Source of the DNA: CAYYNQ01 sp964473105 | GTDB lineage: Bacteria > Sumerlaeota > Sumerlaeia > MVZB01 | DNA length: 64,000 nucleotides | Reading direction: 5' to 3' | Assembly: GCA_964473105.1 (NCBI GenBank) | Contig: CAYYNQ010000053.1 | Coordinates: 4,900 to 68,899, forward strand | Part shown: piece by piece, positions 8,678 to 18,648 of the stretch | Position numbering within the stretch: position 1 is the first letter of the stretch | Layout: the number at the start of each line of letters is the position of its first letter | The notes under the pieces: generated by a model | The model's input: only the letters and a program-made list of their open reading frames with translations | What the model was told of the DNA's origin: nothing | Database searches by the model: none | Program-made: the position numbers and the translations under genes

Positions 8678-9651
8678 GGTATTTCCCTTTTGTTGATCCA
8701 GTCGGCATTGGCAGGAAAAGCGATTTTGGGATCGAACAGGTTCGTTGAGAACTCGGCATCCTGTTCGATTTTCCTCATCGTGATGATGGTTTCATTCTGA
8801 TATTGCTCAATATACCTGATCTTGTCAGGGAGGTGAGATGCCTTGTCAATCGTGACCTCCATTCGGGTGAAGGGGGGATTTTCATCCCGAAGCTCCGATC
8901 GAAGGGTGATGATAAACAGTGCCTTTGCGGAGGGATCAAGACCGGATTTCTCGAGCGCTGATCTGGGTTCCGCTTCATCCTCGGAACTGTGTATTTCATA
9001 GAGCTTGAGCAACTCATCGGCCTTCAGGCCGAATCCGATCATGAGCCGGTGAAGCTGCTGGTCACGTTCCGACCGGGTCTGGAATTCCCAATATTCCACC
9101 AGGTCCAAGTCCGGCGTGTGGATATAAAGCACCCTGTCAACAATCAGGTTGATGACAGGCTCGGGTTCACTGTAATCACAGCGGAGCAGATCGGGCTTAT
9201 CAAACCACAACTTGCCTGGAGACCTGACCTCCGTCATCAATATGTCATCGAATCGTACCTGGTCAAAGACAGCATGGATTGTCTTGACATCACTATGGAA
9301 CGCCTCAAGGGCACGCAACAGCCTCAAGGTCCCGGTTGTCGGCTGCCAAGACTCCGCCTCCGGGCTTTTACCGATATCCATTTCCGGATCAGCTGCCGGG
9401 GACGGGACCGCCAGCGCAGCAACACCCGTGGCAGGTTCATCAGCGGAAAAGACCCGGATAGTATCGCTTATTGTCGTGGATGATTCATCCGCGAGAGGTG
9501 CCAATTTCAGCGAGGATGATGTCGGCGCCTGGGAGTCGGCTTCCTGGGTCCCGTCCAAGGCATGCAACCGGGCCATGCAGGAAAGGCAGAAAAAGAACCA
9601 CCCATTACGCCACTTGGGCCGTCCCGGCCTTTTATCATCTGGTTTCTTCAT
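8674..9651 (-). CDS. LolA-like outer-membrane lipoprotein carrier
   Basis: About 325 residues. An N-terminal basic and hydrophobic stretch ('GWFFFCLSCMARLHALDG') looks like a signal peptide, followed by a roughly 80-residue low-complexity linker and then a LolA-type domain. That domain has 'TIHAVFDQVRFDD', 'SPGKLWFDKPDLLRCDY', 'VINLIVDRVLYIHTPD' and a C-terminal 'RYIEQYQNETIITM'. LolA shuttles lipoproteins through the periplasm. The ATG at 9651 is preferred over 9696 because AGGAG and AGGG lie just upstream and the signal peptide then begins properly. The long linker before the domain is unusual. Confidence 0.75.
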   Translation of the reverse strand: MKKPDDKRPGRPKWRNGWFFFCLSCMARLHALDGTQEADSQAPTSSSLKLAPLADESSTTISDTIRVFSADEPATGVAALAVPSPAADPEMDIGKSPEAESWQPTTGTLRLLRALEAFHSDVKTIHAVFDQVRFDDILMTEVRSPGKLWFDKPDLLRCDYSEPEPVINLIVDRVLYIHTPDLDLVEYWEFQTRSERDQQLHRLMIGFGLKADELLKLYEIHSSEDEAEPRSALEKSGLDPSAKALFIITLRSELRDENPPFTRMEVTIDKASHLPDKIRYIEQYQNETIITMRKIEQDAEFSTNLFDPKIAFPANADWINKREIP

Positions 9652-9696
9652 CAATCCCTGACTCCTCGGATAAAATCCGCCCTGATGATAGGTCAT

Positions 9697-10775
9697 CCTT
9701 GACTGTTAGACAAGGGCCTGATGGGCCTGAACCCAAAGACGGCTGATTCTGATGCCCCCCCGACGGAGGTCCCGACCCCGTCAACGCCGGTCATCAAGAG
9801 GGGCGGGGAAAGCCATGACCGGTATATGACTGGAAATTTCACCCGGGTCCCGACCTTCACGTCAATGTCGACCCGGAACACCAAAGGGGCATTCAACATA
9901 CAATATGCTTAATATCAATGTTTTGCATGAACAACAGGATTTTCGGACGACAGGTTCCAGATAAGTCAATTGACGTTAATAAGCGCATAGGGTATACCTT
10001 CCTGCGTTGGCTGGTTGAGGCAATTTGATATCTCGTTGAAAACATGCAAGGAACCCTTACTGCCCCGATGCCCATCACCCAGCGTATCACGTCCGAGTAT
10101 CAGCGACGCCTGCTTTTGCACCTGAAATGCCTTTTCTGGTGCCTTCACCAGAGGCAGGCGAGTTATAACCTGAACCTCGTTCTCCATTCCCTCGAGCATC
10201 AGCACACACACCCTGAGATCGAAAATTCCCACCTCGGCGATAATCTCAAGTTCATTCTCGAACATCTTGACCCCCCGAACCTGACTTGCCTTGGCCAGGC
10301 CATATCCCAACTGCATGAGTCCGTGGGTTCACAGGACATATCGGAAAAGTATTTTGAAATAGGTCATTATATCCAGACCCTGAGTCCTTTCAACCATATC
10401 GGGGAGGAATCCTACGGGATCATCACCTCAATCACCCCCCAACTGCGCGGGCTGTTTCTGTCTCCCGAAGGCGATCTGGCTTTGTCTCCCTTCGCACCTT
10501 CGGATATCCGGATTATTTTTGGAACCTATATCGTGTGATGAAAATAAATTCCACCTCCATAATAACCGCTGATAGAACCTCAGGGAGATGGATCCCTTCC
10601 GGCCTTGCAAGAACTGGCCCGCATGCCATGCGCAATCCCCACAATTTTTACAGAGACAACCCGGCCGCAGGTCGGTATATCTCAGGGTGGCCAAGTTATA
10701 AAACTGGCTGAAACCTCATCCGGATATTTCCAGACGAGGCCAGTCATACTCCAGGGGGTCCCCCAACAACAGGCC
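9697..10775. other. Gap with no confident gene; overlapping weak open frames
   Basis: About 1.1 kb without a gene I can name. A plus frame (10044-10538, 164 residues) and a minus frame (9966-10316, 116 residues) overlap antisense. The minus frame reads plausibly ('DLRVCVLMLEGMENEVQ', 'KQASLILGRDTLGDGHRG') and other minus frames upstream of it show protein-like fragments broken by stops. That suggests an eroded leftward gene, possibly a sensor-type protein, but this is a guess. No strong ribosome binding site precedes either frame. Confidence 0.3.
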
Positions 10776-11099
10776 ATGTGTGAAAAATCAAAAGAACACA
10801 CTGAGGAAATCCGGGCCAACCCGAAGACGGTCCTGGAGATCACCGTACACAATCACCCGGGTGTGATGGCCATCATTTGCGGCCTTTTCGCACGCAGGGC
10901 CTTCAATGTTGAGGGGATCGCATGCCTGCCGATCGGGAACGGCGAAAACAGCCGCATCTGGCTCCTGATCAATGAAAACCAGTCACTTCAACAGGTCGAG
11001 AAACAATTGTTGAAACTTGTCGACGTAATCGACTTGAAGCACCACGGAACAAATCACCGGATCTTTGAGGAATTGAAGGATTACTTCCAGCACGAATGA
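10776..11099 (+). CDS. ilvN: Acetolactate synthase small subunit, short IlvN type
   Basis: A 107-residue ACT-domain protein close to the E. coli IlvN regulatory subunit: 'VLEITVHNHPGVMAIICG', 'LFARRAFNVEGIACLPI', 'SRIWLLINENQSLQQVE'. This subunit binds valine and controls acetohydroxyacid synthase in branched-chain amino acid synthesis. No large-subunit gene (ilvB) is adjacent: upstream is an eroded gap, downstream is dnaJ on the other strand. The ATG at 10776 begins where the homology begins, but no strong Shine-Dalgarno sequence is evident. Confidence 0.85.
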   Translation: MCEKSKEHTEEIRANPKTVLEITVHNHPGVMAIICGLFARRAFNVEGIACLPIGNGENSRIWLLINENQSLQQVEKQLLKLVDVIDLKHHGTNHRIFEELKDYFQHE

Positions 11100-11152
11100 A
11101 CCTCAGGCAGCATTGACCCTAGCCATGCTCAGATGACCCCATATCCCGCCCC

Positions 11153-12292
11153 TCATGAGTCGAGTCCGAAAGACTCCATGAACTTCCCGAACAATCCCTT
11201 GTCCTCCATCGGGGGTTCATGGCCCGATTCTGCTGCATACTCCGTCAAAAGCTCGCGCTGTCGGTCTGTGATTTTCCGGGGAACGACAAGCCGAATATGG
11301 ACATAAAGGTTTCCACGAACCGCTGAATCGTTATCACCATGGGGCACGCCATGATTGTTGATTCGGAACCTGTGATTGGGCTGCGTCCCCGCGGGAAGCT
11401 TGAACCCATAGGGGCCATAGGGGGTCTCGACAGTCAGTTCATCCCCAAGCGCAGCCTGGATAAAGCTGACATTATATTCACGATGCAGGTCGTATCCTTC
11501 ACGCTCATAACACTCGTCCTCCTTGATATTGAGAACAATATATAGATCTCCCCGCTCACCTTCAGGGGGACCGGCTTCACCCTCACCCACCATTTTCAGC
11601 TGCATTCCGGCATCCACGCCCCGCGGAATATGGATCTTAAGATTGATCGACTGCCTCACACGAGCCTGGCCCTGACACTCATCACAGGGATCCTTGATCA
11701 TTTCACCTTTGCCGCCGCATTGATCACATGTCGTGGTCAACGCAAAGAAACCCTGCTGCACGCGGACCTGGCCGTGTCCCCCGCAGCGTTGGCAATTCTG
11801 GGGACGGGATCCCGGCGCTGCGCCGCTCCCCCTGCATTTCATGCAGGACTCGAGGCGCTTCAGGGTCACCTCGGTGTCCTTTCCGAAAAGCACATCCTCA
11901 AGCGAAATATCGAGTCGTATCCTCAGGTCACGGCCCCGTGCACGTACCCTGCGCCCCCCACCCATGCCGAAAAGTGAACCGAACAGGTCGCCGAAGATAT
12001 CCTGAAATTCACCTGCATGCTGAAAATCGTCCCAACTGAAGCCTCCACCACTAAAATTTCCCCGGACTCCATCATACCCATACTGGTCGTAAAGCTGGCG
12101 TTTCTGGGGGTCACTCAGGACCTCGTACGCCTCGGAAACCTCCTTGAATTTTTCCTCAGCCGATGGATCATCCGGGTTTTTATCAGGGTGAAACCTGATG
12201 GCCAGCTTACGGTATGCCTTCTTGATATCCTCCTCAGAAGCATTCCGTTCAATCCCAAGAAGCTGGTAATATTCTTTTGTTTCGGATGGCAT
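11153..12292 (-). CDS. dnaJ: Chaperone DnaJ
   Basis: Type I J-protein, 379 residues, partner of DnaK. The J domain has HPD at 35-37, followed by a Gly/Phe-rich region ('GNFSGGGFSWDDF'). The zinc region holds four CxxCxGxG-type repeats (CMKCRGSG, CQRCGGHG, CDQCGGKG and CDECQGQA, the last with Ala in place of the final Gly). The C-terminal substrate-binding domains end in 'LFGKFMESFGLDS'. dnaK and grpE are not in the window. I saw no CIRCE element upstream. Confidence 0.97.
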   Translation of the reverse strand: MPSETKEYYQLLGIERNASEEDIKKAYRKLAIRFHPDKNPDDPSAEEKFKEVSEAYEVLSDPQKRQLYDQYGYDGVRGNFSGGGFSWDDFQHAGEFQDIFGDLFGSLFGMGGGRRVRARGRDLRIRLDISLEDVLFGKDTEVTLKRLESCMKCRGSGAAPGSRPQNCQRCGGHGQVRVQQGFFALTTTCDQCGGKGEMIKDPCDECQGQARVRQSINLKIHIPRGVDAGMQLKMVGEGEAGPPEGERGDLYIVLNIKEDECYEREGYDLHREYNVSFIQAALGDELTVETPYGPYGFKLPAGTQPNHRFRINNHGVPHGDNDSAVRGNLYVHIRLVVPRKITDRQRELLTEYAAESGHEPPMEDKGLFGKFMESFGLDS

Positions 12293-12413
12293 GAATGGTT
12301 GTTCGCGTTCCCACCGTCATGTGAATGCAGGATACAACACAACTTTACTATCACAGGCTGTTACTCTGCGCAAGTAGGCATCGGACTCCCACAATTCCAA
12401 AACAACAAAGGTG

Positions 12414-14600
12414 TTAATCAAGGGAACTCATCCAGATCGCAGGCCTGTCGCCCCCGCCGATCGACGCTGTCGACCACAGGGCCTGATCCCGGGCATTCCC
12501 CAGGAATTCCCGGTAAACCTCAAGCTGAACCTTCTCAAGGGGATCGACAGAAAACTCGGTCAGCCCCCCATACTTGATTGCCAGCCTCCTATCCCGGGTC
12601 CTGCTGTCCCTGATTTCACAGTCGGACTTGAATTCGGGATCCTCCAGAAGATGCAGGGGGGCATGCATCCGTAGAATTCTGGCCTGTTCAAATTCATTTA
12701 CCAAAAGGTGCGTATATCCTTTTTCAACCAGTTTCTCACGGATCTCCGGGGCGGATTTTGCCGTGATTACGGCATCTCGTATCGGGCTTTCATCAAAAAC
12801 CGATGCCAACGAGACCCGATGTCGGAAAAAATAACTACGTGCCTCATTCAGGATAATCAACCGGCTGTCATCTGGAAGTCGGTTCACTCTGCGAACCATG
12901 GCGTTGGTGACCCCCAGCAGCTGATCCCAGGTTTTATCCCACGTCAGCGCGCCGGTTGCCACAACCGTGTAGGCCCGGCCCGCCTTCATGGGCCCGACCG
13001 ACTGAAAACAAAATAGCATGACCAGAGCACAACCCACTCCCCGGATAAATATTGATTGGAACTTCCCACCCCAAAAAACACTCATGCTGTGGACAGCCAG
13101 TCCAGAAAGAAGGATGGCTCCGGTCATCAAAGGCGCCAGAAAACGATCTGCAGCATGCAATAACTGGCCCCACAACAGCAACCCCGCAGGGACGGAAATG
13201 ACGAGAAGTTGTAATACCCGAAATCCTCGGCGCTGGGATGAATCCATTGAATATCCGGCCCCACTCCGAACCCTTGCAAGGTAGGCTAGGACAAGAATCA
13301 ATCCCCCACAACTCAGTGCAAATGCAATTAATGGAAATCCCGGGAGGTCGAAAAGCAAACGATTTGCAAGATTCGACCAGTATTCTGTCTGCCATGGTTT
13401 GAGTGGGACATGAGTTTCCATCAGAAAGTGAAGTCTTGCCACCGGCCATTCCGACGATGGGAACACCCCTGAAAGGAACGGTGAAAATGGGTTTCCCCGA
13501 TGATACATAAGCCATGCCCCCCACGGCAGCCAGACAATGAATGAAGCCACCAACCCGGCCAAGCATACCTGACAGACCTGACGAAAACGCCGCTCGGCTC
13601 CTGAATCAAGGCCCATCATGACTAAAACACACATCAGGGGCAGAAAAACCGTGCCCATATTCGTCCACTTTGAGGTCACAGATCCCCCTGCGAGGAGACC
13701 GACCATCAGCGCCGGGAAAATCCGTGGAATATTTCCCGAACGGGTATGGTCCTGGATTCCGCATTTCCAGACGTAGAGACCGGCGAGGAGCATGACAACG
13801 CCCGTCCAGTCTGTCAAACACTCCAGTTGAAACCGGAAAACCAGCGGATGACTCAGGAATACCAGCCACAACCAGGGGCACCAGGCCGCGGGAATACCCA
13901 GCCTTCCCGCCAGCGGGTGATAGAACATAGTGGCCAGAATGACGAGTAACCATTGAACCAGGCCGGGAGCATAACCCCAGGGACTCCCCTCAAACACGGA
14001 TGCTGCAAGATAAAGCATCTCCGTCGCCATGGGCTGGGCTGTGTAGAAAATACCCGGAACGGGCTCAACTTGCCCCACCTGGAAAACATGTGGGATCAGT
14101 CCCAGATGATATTCAAGAACATCGTATTGCGTGGGGGGGGAAAATGCAGGCAAAACGAGCGCCATGAGCCAGAAACACAATATCCCCCAGCCAGTCAAGC
14201 AAAGAACTCTGTCCAAAGGTGCCTGGATAACTGTCGCAGACGCCCTTGTCACACCCGTGCCAGGACCCGACCGTAGTCGTTTTACAAAACTGAATACGGG
14301 TATGGACAAGCCCAGCAAACCGATGACCCTCAAGATCGATGGGAATCCGGAAATGAATGGATAGAAGCAAAGAACAAGCGGAGGGAGCAGGATCACCCCC
14401 CCTGCCCAGACATGAAGATCCGGACATCTTCGCCGGCAAAGAAACCACGTCAGCACAAGACCCGAGAGGTAGGCCATACCCGCCACCGCACCCGCGCCGG
14501 TCCACGCATACAGGCTGAAGATAGGGGTGTCTTCCCGGGAAAAGACACTCATCATCTCCTGCGGCAACGCTATATTGGGCGATGGAGCGGCCATGATCAT
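12414..14600 (-). CDS. Large GT-C-like integral membrane protein
   Basis: 728 residues with about a dozen hydrophobic segments. After the first helices comes an acidic external loop, 'SPPTQYDVLEYHLGLIPHVF', where a D..EYH cluster resembles the catalytic-loop layout of GT-C transferases. A second helix bundle and a soluble C-terminal domain of about 190 residues follow. That domain has 'LVEKGYTHLLVNEFE', a pattern often seen at the end of uncharacterised polyprenyl-sugar transferases. It is divergent from the unknown gene at 14649, with only 48 bases between them. Specific activity is unknown. Confidence 0.6.
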   Translation of the reverse strand: MIMAAPSPNIALPQEMMSVFSREDTPIFSLYAWTGAGAVAGMAYLSGLVLTWFLCRRRCPDLHVWAGGVILLPPLVLCFYPFISGFPSILRVIGLLGLSIPVFSFVKRLRSGPGTGVTRASATVIQAPLDRVLCLTGWGILCFWLMALVLPAFSPPTQYDVLEYHLGLIPHVFQVGQVEPVPGIFYTAQPMATEMLYLAASVFEGSPWGYAPGLVQWLLVILATMFYHPLAGRLGIPAAWCPWLWLVFLSHPLVFRFQLECLTDWTGVVMLLAGLYVWKCGIQDHTRSGNIPRIFPALMVGLLAGGSVTSKWTNMGTVFLPLMCVLVMMGLDSGAERRFRQVCQVCLAGLVASFIVWLPWGAWLMYHRGNPFSPFLSGVFPSSEWPVARLHFLMETHVPLKPWQTEYWSNLANRLLFDLPGFPLIAFALSCGGLILVLAYLARVRSGAGYSMDSSQRRGFRVLQLLVISVPAGLLLWGQLLHAADRFLAPLMTGAILLSGLAVHSMSVFWGGKFQSIFIRGVGCALVMLFCFQSVGPMKAGRAYTVVATGALTWDKTWDQLLGVTNAMVRRVNRLPDDSRLIILNEARSYFFRHRVSLASVFDESPIRDAVITAKSAPEIREKLVEKGYTHLLVNEFEQARILRMHAPLHLLEDPEFKSDCEIRDSRTRDRRLAIKYGGLTEFSVDPLEKVQLEVYREFLGNARDQALWSTASIGGGDRPAIWMSSLD

Positions 14601-14648
14601 TCCCCACGTGAATTATCTATGGATGGACCGGAGGGCGGACCGAAGAAC

Positions 14649-16190
14649 ATGGCTGAGGCCACACAAGTCCGCTTTATATTTTCTTTCACGCATCAGAATC
14701 CTGATGTTAAGCTGTTTATCATTCCAGATCAAGGCTGGCCACCGCCCCAGAAATTGAATGGGTATTTTTTTGCCGCAGGATTTGATCCATTGTCCTCCCT
14801 GACCACACTCCCCATTCACGAAGAGATCAAGGACGTCCTGGTCGAAGGTGGATGGTGCCGGAAGGATTCAGGAAACCTCCAGCCCCAATATATTTTAAGG
14901 ACATTCCAGGGAAGACAGAAAACCACCGCAGGCATCCTGACCTCTGCCGGCGGCGAATCACTGCTTGTCATCGGCATGGAAAAGGTTGTCCTGCCAAAAC
15001 CGGAAGACCTGCATGACCGTTTCCTGAACCTGCCTCTCGAGATACGCCTGGCCCTCATCCCGGCGCATAACCTGAAAAGACATGGCCATGGAGTTGACTG
15101 GGTATTAATCCGGACAGCCTCACGAATTGACCTGATCCGACTTGAAACGGAAAGGACTGAATGCCTTGTCACGGACCGCGACGGATATAATCGGGAATTA
15201 TTGCCCCTGCTCGCTGGAATCTCGAATGGACGCGGAAGCAGCACCCGCTTTGCTACGGATCATATCTCCTCGGCGGACAACCTCGGGCACTGGATTCAAC
15301 ACTGGTCGTCCCAGTTGGGCAGTGCCACGGGCGTCTCAAATTCTGCTGCGGGGAAAATCCTTTGGCAATGGGTCATCATGCTGCAATTGACGAGGAAACT
15401 CACCCATGTTGAACTTGATGTCAGTGGCGCCGATGATCGCTACCTGGCCGTGTCTGGAATCCCCGACCTATGGGGGTTCAGGCAATATCCAGAAAACAAC
15501 GACATCCTGATAACCTATGACTCCACCGGTACGACCGGGGATCTCTGCGGTCTGTTGATTGAGTTTGACAGGATCTTTACATCCAAACATCTTCAGCCGG
15601 TCACCGAAGAATACCTTCAGAAACTGCGTGATCTTGATGACACATCAATCCTCGACCGCTTACGCGCTGAACTTCTGATGATTAGCCGGGACCGGTTTGA
15701 GGCCGAAACCGTTGCATGGATATATACCAGCCTGGAGGAGGAACAGCAGGGATGGCAAAGGGAGATGACGGGCCTTGAACCCGTCCGGAAAAGGTTGATA
15801 TTCGAGGACTGGACGGTTTATCAACCCCTGATTTGCAATGTGGCCAGATGGGGGGTTTCACATTGCCTGTTGGAGATGACCAGGCTCGCAGGATTCATCC
15901 AGGAACGCTTCGATTTCCAGGAAGGTGCGCGACTCGGTGAAAAGGGGCGCAGTTGCTCCCAACCCGACCTCTTTAATCCGCATCCCGCAGGCACGGATCC
16001 TTCAGGAATCATGGATGACCCGGCAAGCTTCCTGGTCGGCGAAACGCTGAACATCGTGGGTATTTCAGACCCTGACCGGTTTGGAATCTGCCTGACAGTG
16101 CTCCTGAAAGCACTTGCGCTGATTAACACGTACAAATGGGATTTCAGGGGAATTCATACACTTGATAATATATTTGAACCTCGCGGTTGA
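14649..16190 (+). CDS. Unknown 513-residue protein
   Basis: An intact frame I do not recognise. It has no signal peptide or membrane segment. An acidic, Trp-containing central part includes 'GIPDLWGFRQYPENNDI' and 'GLLIEFDRIFTSKHLQPVT', then a charged helical stretch 'EAETVAWIYTSLEEEQQ' and a C-terminal 'KALALINTYKWDFRGIHTL'. The ATG at 14649 is preceded by GGAGGG at 14630-14635; an alternative in-frame ATG lies at 14619. It shares a short divergent intergenic region with the GT-C-like gene, so joint regulation is possible. Nothing links it firmly to a family. Confidence 0.6.
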   Translation: MAEATQVRFIFSFTHQNPDVKLFIIPDQGWPPPQKLNGYFFAAGFDPLSSLTTLPIHEEIKDVLVEGGWCRKDSGNLQPQYILRTFQGRQKTTAGILTSAGGESLLVIGMEKVVLPKPEDLHDRFLNLPLEIRLALIPAHNLKRHGHGVDWVLIRTASRIDLIRLETERTECLVTDRDGYNRELLPLLAGISNGRGSSTRFATDHISSADNLGHWIQHWSSQLGSATGVSNSAAGKILWQWVIMLQLTRKLTHVELDVSGADDRYLAVSGIPDLWGFRQYPENNDILITYDSTGTTGDLCGLLIEFDRIFTSKHLQPVTEEYLQKLRDLDDTSILDRLRAELLMISRDRFEAETVAWIYTSLEEEQQGWQREMTGLEPVRKRLIFEDWTVYQPLICNVARWGVSHCLLEMTRLAGFIQERFDFQEGARLGEKGRSCSQPDLFNPHPAGTDPSGIMDDPASFLVGETLNIVGISDPDRFGICLTVLLKALALINTYKWDFRGIHTLDNIFEPRG

Positions 16191-16370
16191 AATGGAAATC
16201 CGGATCGTTAACAAACCAGTTCCATTCCGGGCGGAGCCCCCGCCCTTCGCCTCCCTTGCCTTGCCCACTATCTGCAGATCAAAGCCCTCTTGGATCACCG
16301 ACCTGGCCCAGCGAACAGCCCCCGAAAATCAGTCGGTTTTTATATGGAAGGCCATGTCCCCACATAGAAG

Positions 16371-17231
16371 TCAATCCAACGAGCGCACAATCTCGGGGTG
16401 AAGAAACCAAAGCCAAATATAGTAGAAGATGGTGGTGAACAGCAGGCTGTCGATGATATCCAGCATCCCACCCATCCCAGTGCCGGTCCGCCCTGAATCC
16501 TTCAGGCCAGCCGAACGCTTAAGCAGGCTCTCGGCCAGATCCCCGACCGGCCCGATGATCGCAAACAAACCAGCAAGAGTGACCATCTCCCATAATTTGA
16601 AAATCCGGCCCATGTTGTCCCAAAGGAAAAACATGCACACGGCCAGCACCACCGAAAAGACAACACCCCCTGCAAATCCCTCCCAGGTTTTTTCGGGGCT
16701 GATCCGCGGGGAAAACTTATGTTTCCCGATCATCCGCCCGGTCAGATACGCACCAATGTCGGACGCTTGAGTCACCAGCACAAGAAAAATGATATAATGC
16801 TGCCCATTGCCATGTCCGCCCTCATACTGTATTTCAACGGCCCTCTGCCAGATATCAAGGATCATGGCCAGCGGCACCGTACAGTAAATCGTCGCGGTAA
16901 TGCATTTCCCTGCCGCCTCGGAAAAATCGCGGTCTACACGAAACGTCCCCACGGCCAGCAACATCACCGGCAGCATGCCCGTAATGATGAATGCATGTTC
17001 CAGCCCCCAATAATAGGCATCCGCAAGAAATGCCAGCGATCCGAGGATGGCTATGCATCGATAGGGCAATGTCGGCTTGAATCCGCCGCAATGGATGAAT
17101 TCATGGAGGCTACAAAGGGCAGTCGTAACCAGAAGGAACGGAAGAATCCACCTGAAACCGTCGTGGAACAGGCCCAGAAAAAAAACAAAGAGAAAAACAA
17201 CGGTAGTTAGGGCTCTAAAATAAAACATCAC
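16371..17231 (-). CDS. cdsA: Phosphatidate cytidylyltransferase
   Basis: Makes CDP-diacylglycerol from phosphatidic acid and CTP, the branch point of phospholipid synthesis, in the inner membrane. 286 residues with about eight hydrophobic segments. Diagnostic parts are 'SDIGAYLTGRMIGKHKF', 'SPEKTWEGFAGG' and a C-terminal signature region 'SLLKRSAGLKDSG...GMLDIIDSL'. The usual HGG.LDR.D signature is slightly changed here (MGGMLDIID). It lies 59 bases downstream of uppS on the same strand, a common pairing for lipid carrier and phospholipid genes. Confidence 0.92.
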   Translation of the reverse strand: MMFYFRALTTVVFLFVFFLGLFHDGFRWILPFLLVTTALCSLHEFIHCGGFKPTLPYRCIAILGSLAFLADAYYWGLEHAFIITGMLPVMLLAVGTFRVDRDFSEAAGKCITATIYCTVPLAMILDIWQRAVEIQYEGGHGNGQHYIIFLVLVTQASDIGAYLTGRMIGKHKFSPRISPEKTWEGFAGGVVFSVVLAVCMFFLWDNMGRIFKLWEMVTLAGLFAIIGPVGDLAESLLKRSAGLKDSGRTGTGMGGMLDIIDSLLFTTIFYYIWLWFLHPEIVRSLD

Positions 17232-17290
17232 AGGGCGGCCACAAGATGATGAACCTCAACTTTTGCAAAAGGAGGGAGGCGGAGATGCTT

Positions 17291-18013
17291 TCATATCCTG
17301 CCGAAACGGCGATCACGGGCCTGATACTCGACCAAGGCCTCAAGAAACCGGGTGCGCCTGAAATCCGGCCACAGGACCGGTGTCACGTGGATCTCGGCAT
17401 AGGCGATCTGCCAAAGCAGGAAATTGCTGATCCGCATCTCACCACTAGTGCGGATCAGGAGGTCGGGATCGGGTAAACCGGCAGTGTCGAGCAATCCATC
17501 AATGGTCTCACTGCTTATTTCGGACAAATCAATCTGGCCTTCCTGGGTCATGCGTGCAATGTCGCGCGCAACACGGGTGATTTCATCCCGACTGCCGTAG
17601 CTGAGCGCAAGGTTCAGGACCATGCCACTGTTGCCTGATGTCAGCTCCATCGATTCAAGAAGTTTGTCACGAGCCTTGTCGGGCAGGTCATCATGCCGCC
17701 CGATCATACGTAACCGAATATTGTTCCCCATCAGTTCGTCACGTTCAGCAACCAGGAAGTGCGCAAGCAGGGTCATCAGAGCCTGGACCTCCTTGCCCGG
17801 CCTGGACCAGTTTTCCTTACTGAATGCGTAAAGAGTCAGCACCTGCAATCCAAGTTCGGCCGAGGTACGAGTGGTTTCCCGAACCGCCTCAATCCCGGCT
17901 TCATGACCCCGGATCCGGTCCACAAAACCGCGTTGGCGGGCCCACCTACCGTTTCCATCCATGATCACGGCCACATGGGCCGGCAACTGTTCAGGATCTA
18001 ACCGACTGAGCAT
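17291..18013 (-). CDS. uppS: Isoprenyl transferase (undecaprenyl diphosphate synthase)
   Basis: A cis-prenyltransferase that builds the C55 carrier for peptidoglycan and LPS. 240 residues from the ATG at 18013. It has 'HVAVIMDGNGRWA' (catalytic Asp at residue 19), 'LTLYAFSKENWSRP', 'LNLALSYGSRDEI' and 'DLLIRTSGEMRISNFLLWQ', all core family motifs. The frame extends upstream to 18202, and other ATGs at 18112 and 18202 would add up to 63 residues with no family match. None of the starts has a strong Shine-Dalgarno sequence, so the start is uncertain. Confidence 0.93.
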   Translation of the reverse strand: MLSRLDPEQLPAHVAVIMDGNGRWARQRGFVDRIRGHEAGIEAVRETTRTSAELGLQVLTLYAFSKENWSRPGKEVQALMTLLAHFLVAERDELMGNNIRLRMIGRHDDLPDKARDKLLESMELTSGNSGMVLNLALSYGSRDEITRVARDIARMTQEGQIDLSEISSETIDGLLDTAGLPDPDLLIRTSGEMRISNFLLWQIAYAEIHVTPVLWPDFRRTRFLEALVEYQARDRRFGRI

Positions 18014-18648
18014 ATGACGGTCCGATTCCGGCCATTTCAGAGCTGCCCCGGGCCACCGGGCCTGCTGGTCAGGAAGTGCGTTTCCCAAGTTGAAAACCCT
18101 CCTCTTGCACATTGTGCCGAGTGCCCCGTTGAACATCAACACTTTGTTTGTGCCATACAATTCCGGATACACGACATCCTGAATCCAGTCGTCATTCGAC
18201 AAGCATAAATTTTACATGGTGAACAAGATTGTCCCGTCCGGCGTGCCGATCAGGTATCGGCCATACAGGGAGCATCATCAGGGTATTTTTTTATGATCCG
18301 GTTGATCAAATCTTGATTTGGAATTTTACACACAGATCCCGGGCCGTGATAAACCCGAAACGCTGGCAGACCAGTCAGGGCTGAAATCACATTCGATCCC
18401 GTCTTCAGATATGACCCGGGACAGCGGATACGGACCATGGAATCCATGATCACCGACACCGCGTTGATCGTCACCCTTTAATTTTGATATTCGTTGGCGG
18501 CACGGTTCCAAAATAAGTCGGGACTCAAGCCCGGTCCATCATGTCCCCAGCTGTGGATTGAGAAACCATGGCGCCCCAAGATCAGCATCAAATAGCATGG
18601 CCATGGTTTCCCCCCAATGAACCCTCCGGTGAAACCGTCGGAACCCGG
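18014..18648. other. Gap between uppS and mqnE with no gene recognised
   Basis: About 635 bases. Short frames exist on both strands but none has family resemblance or a good start signal. The part nearest uppS is an upstream extension of the uppS frame. A weak hairpin (CGGG at 18519-18522, CCCG at 18530-18533) followed on the minus strand by an AT-rich run could end mqnE transcription, but the stem is only four pairs. Confidence 0.4.

Noticed and set aside
12293..12413. CIRCE heat-shock element before dnaJ
   Set aside because: No TTAGCACTC/GAGTGCTAA inverted repeat in the upstream region.
16719..17210. A 163-codon plus-strand frame inside cdsA
   Set aside because: It is antisense to a well-supported gene, has no family resemblance and no ribosome binding site.
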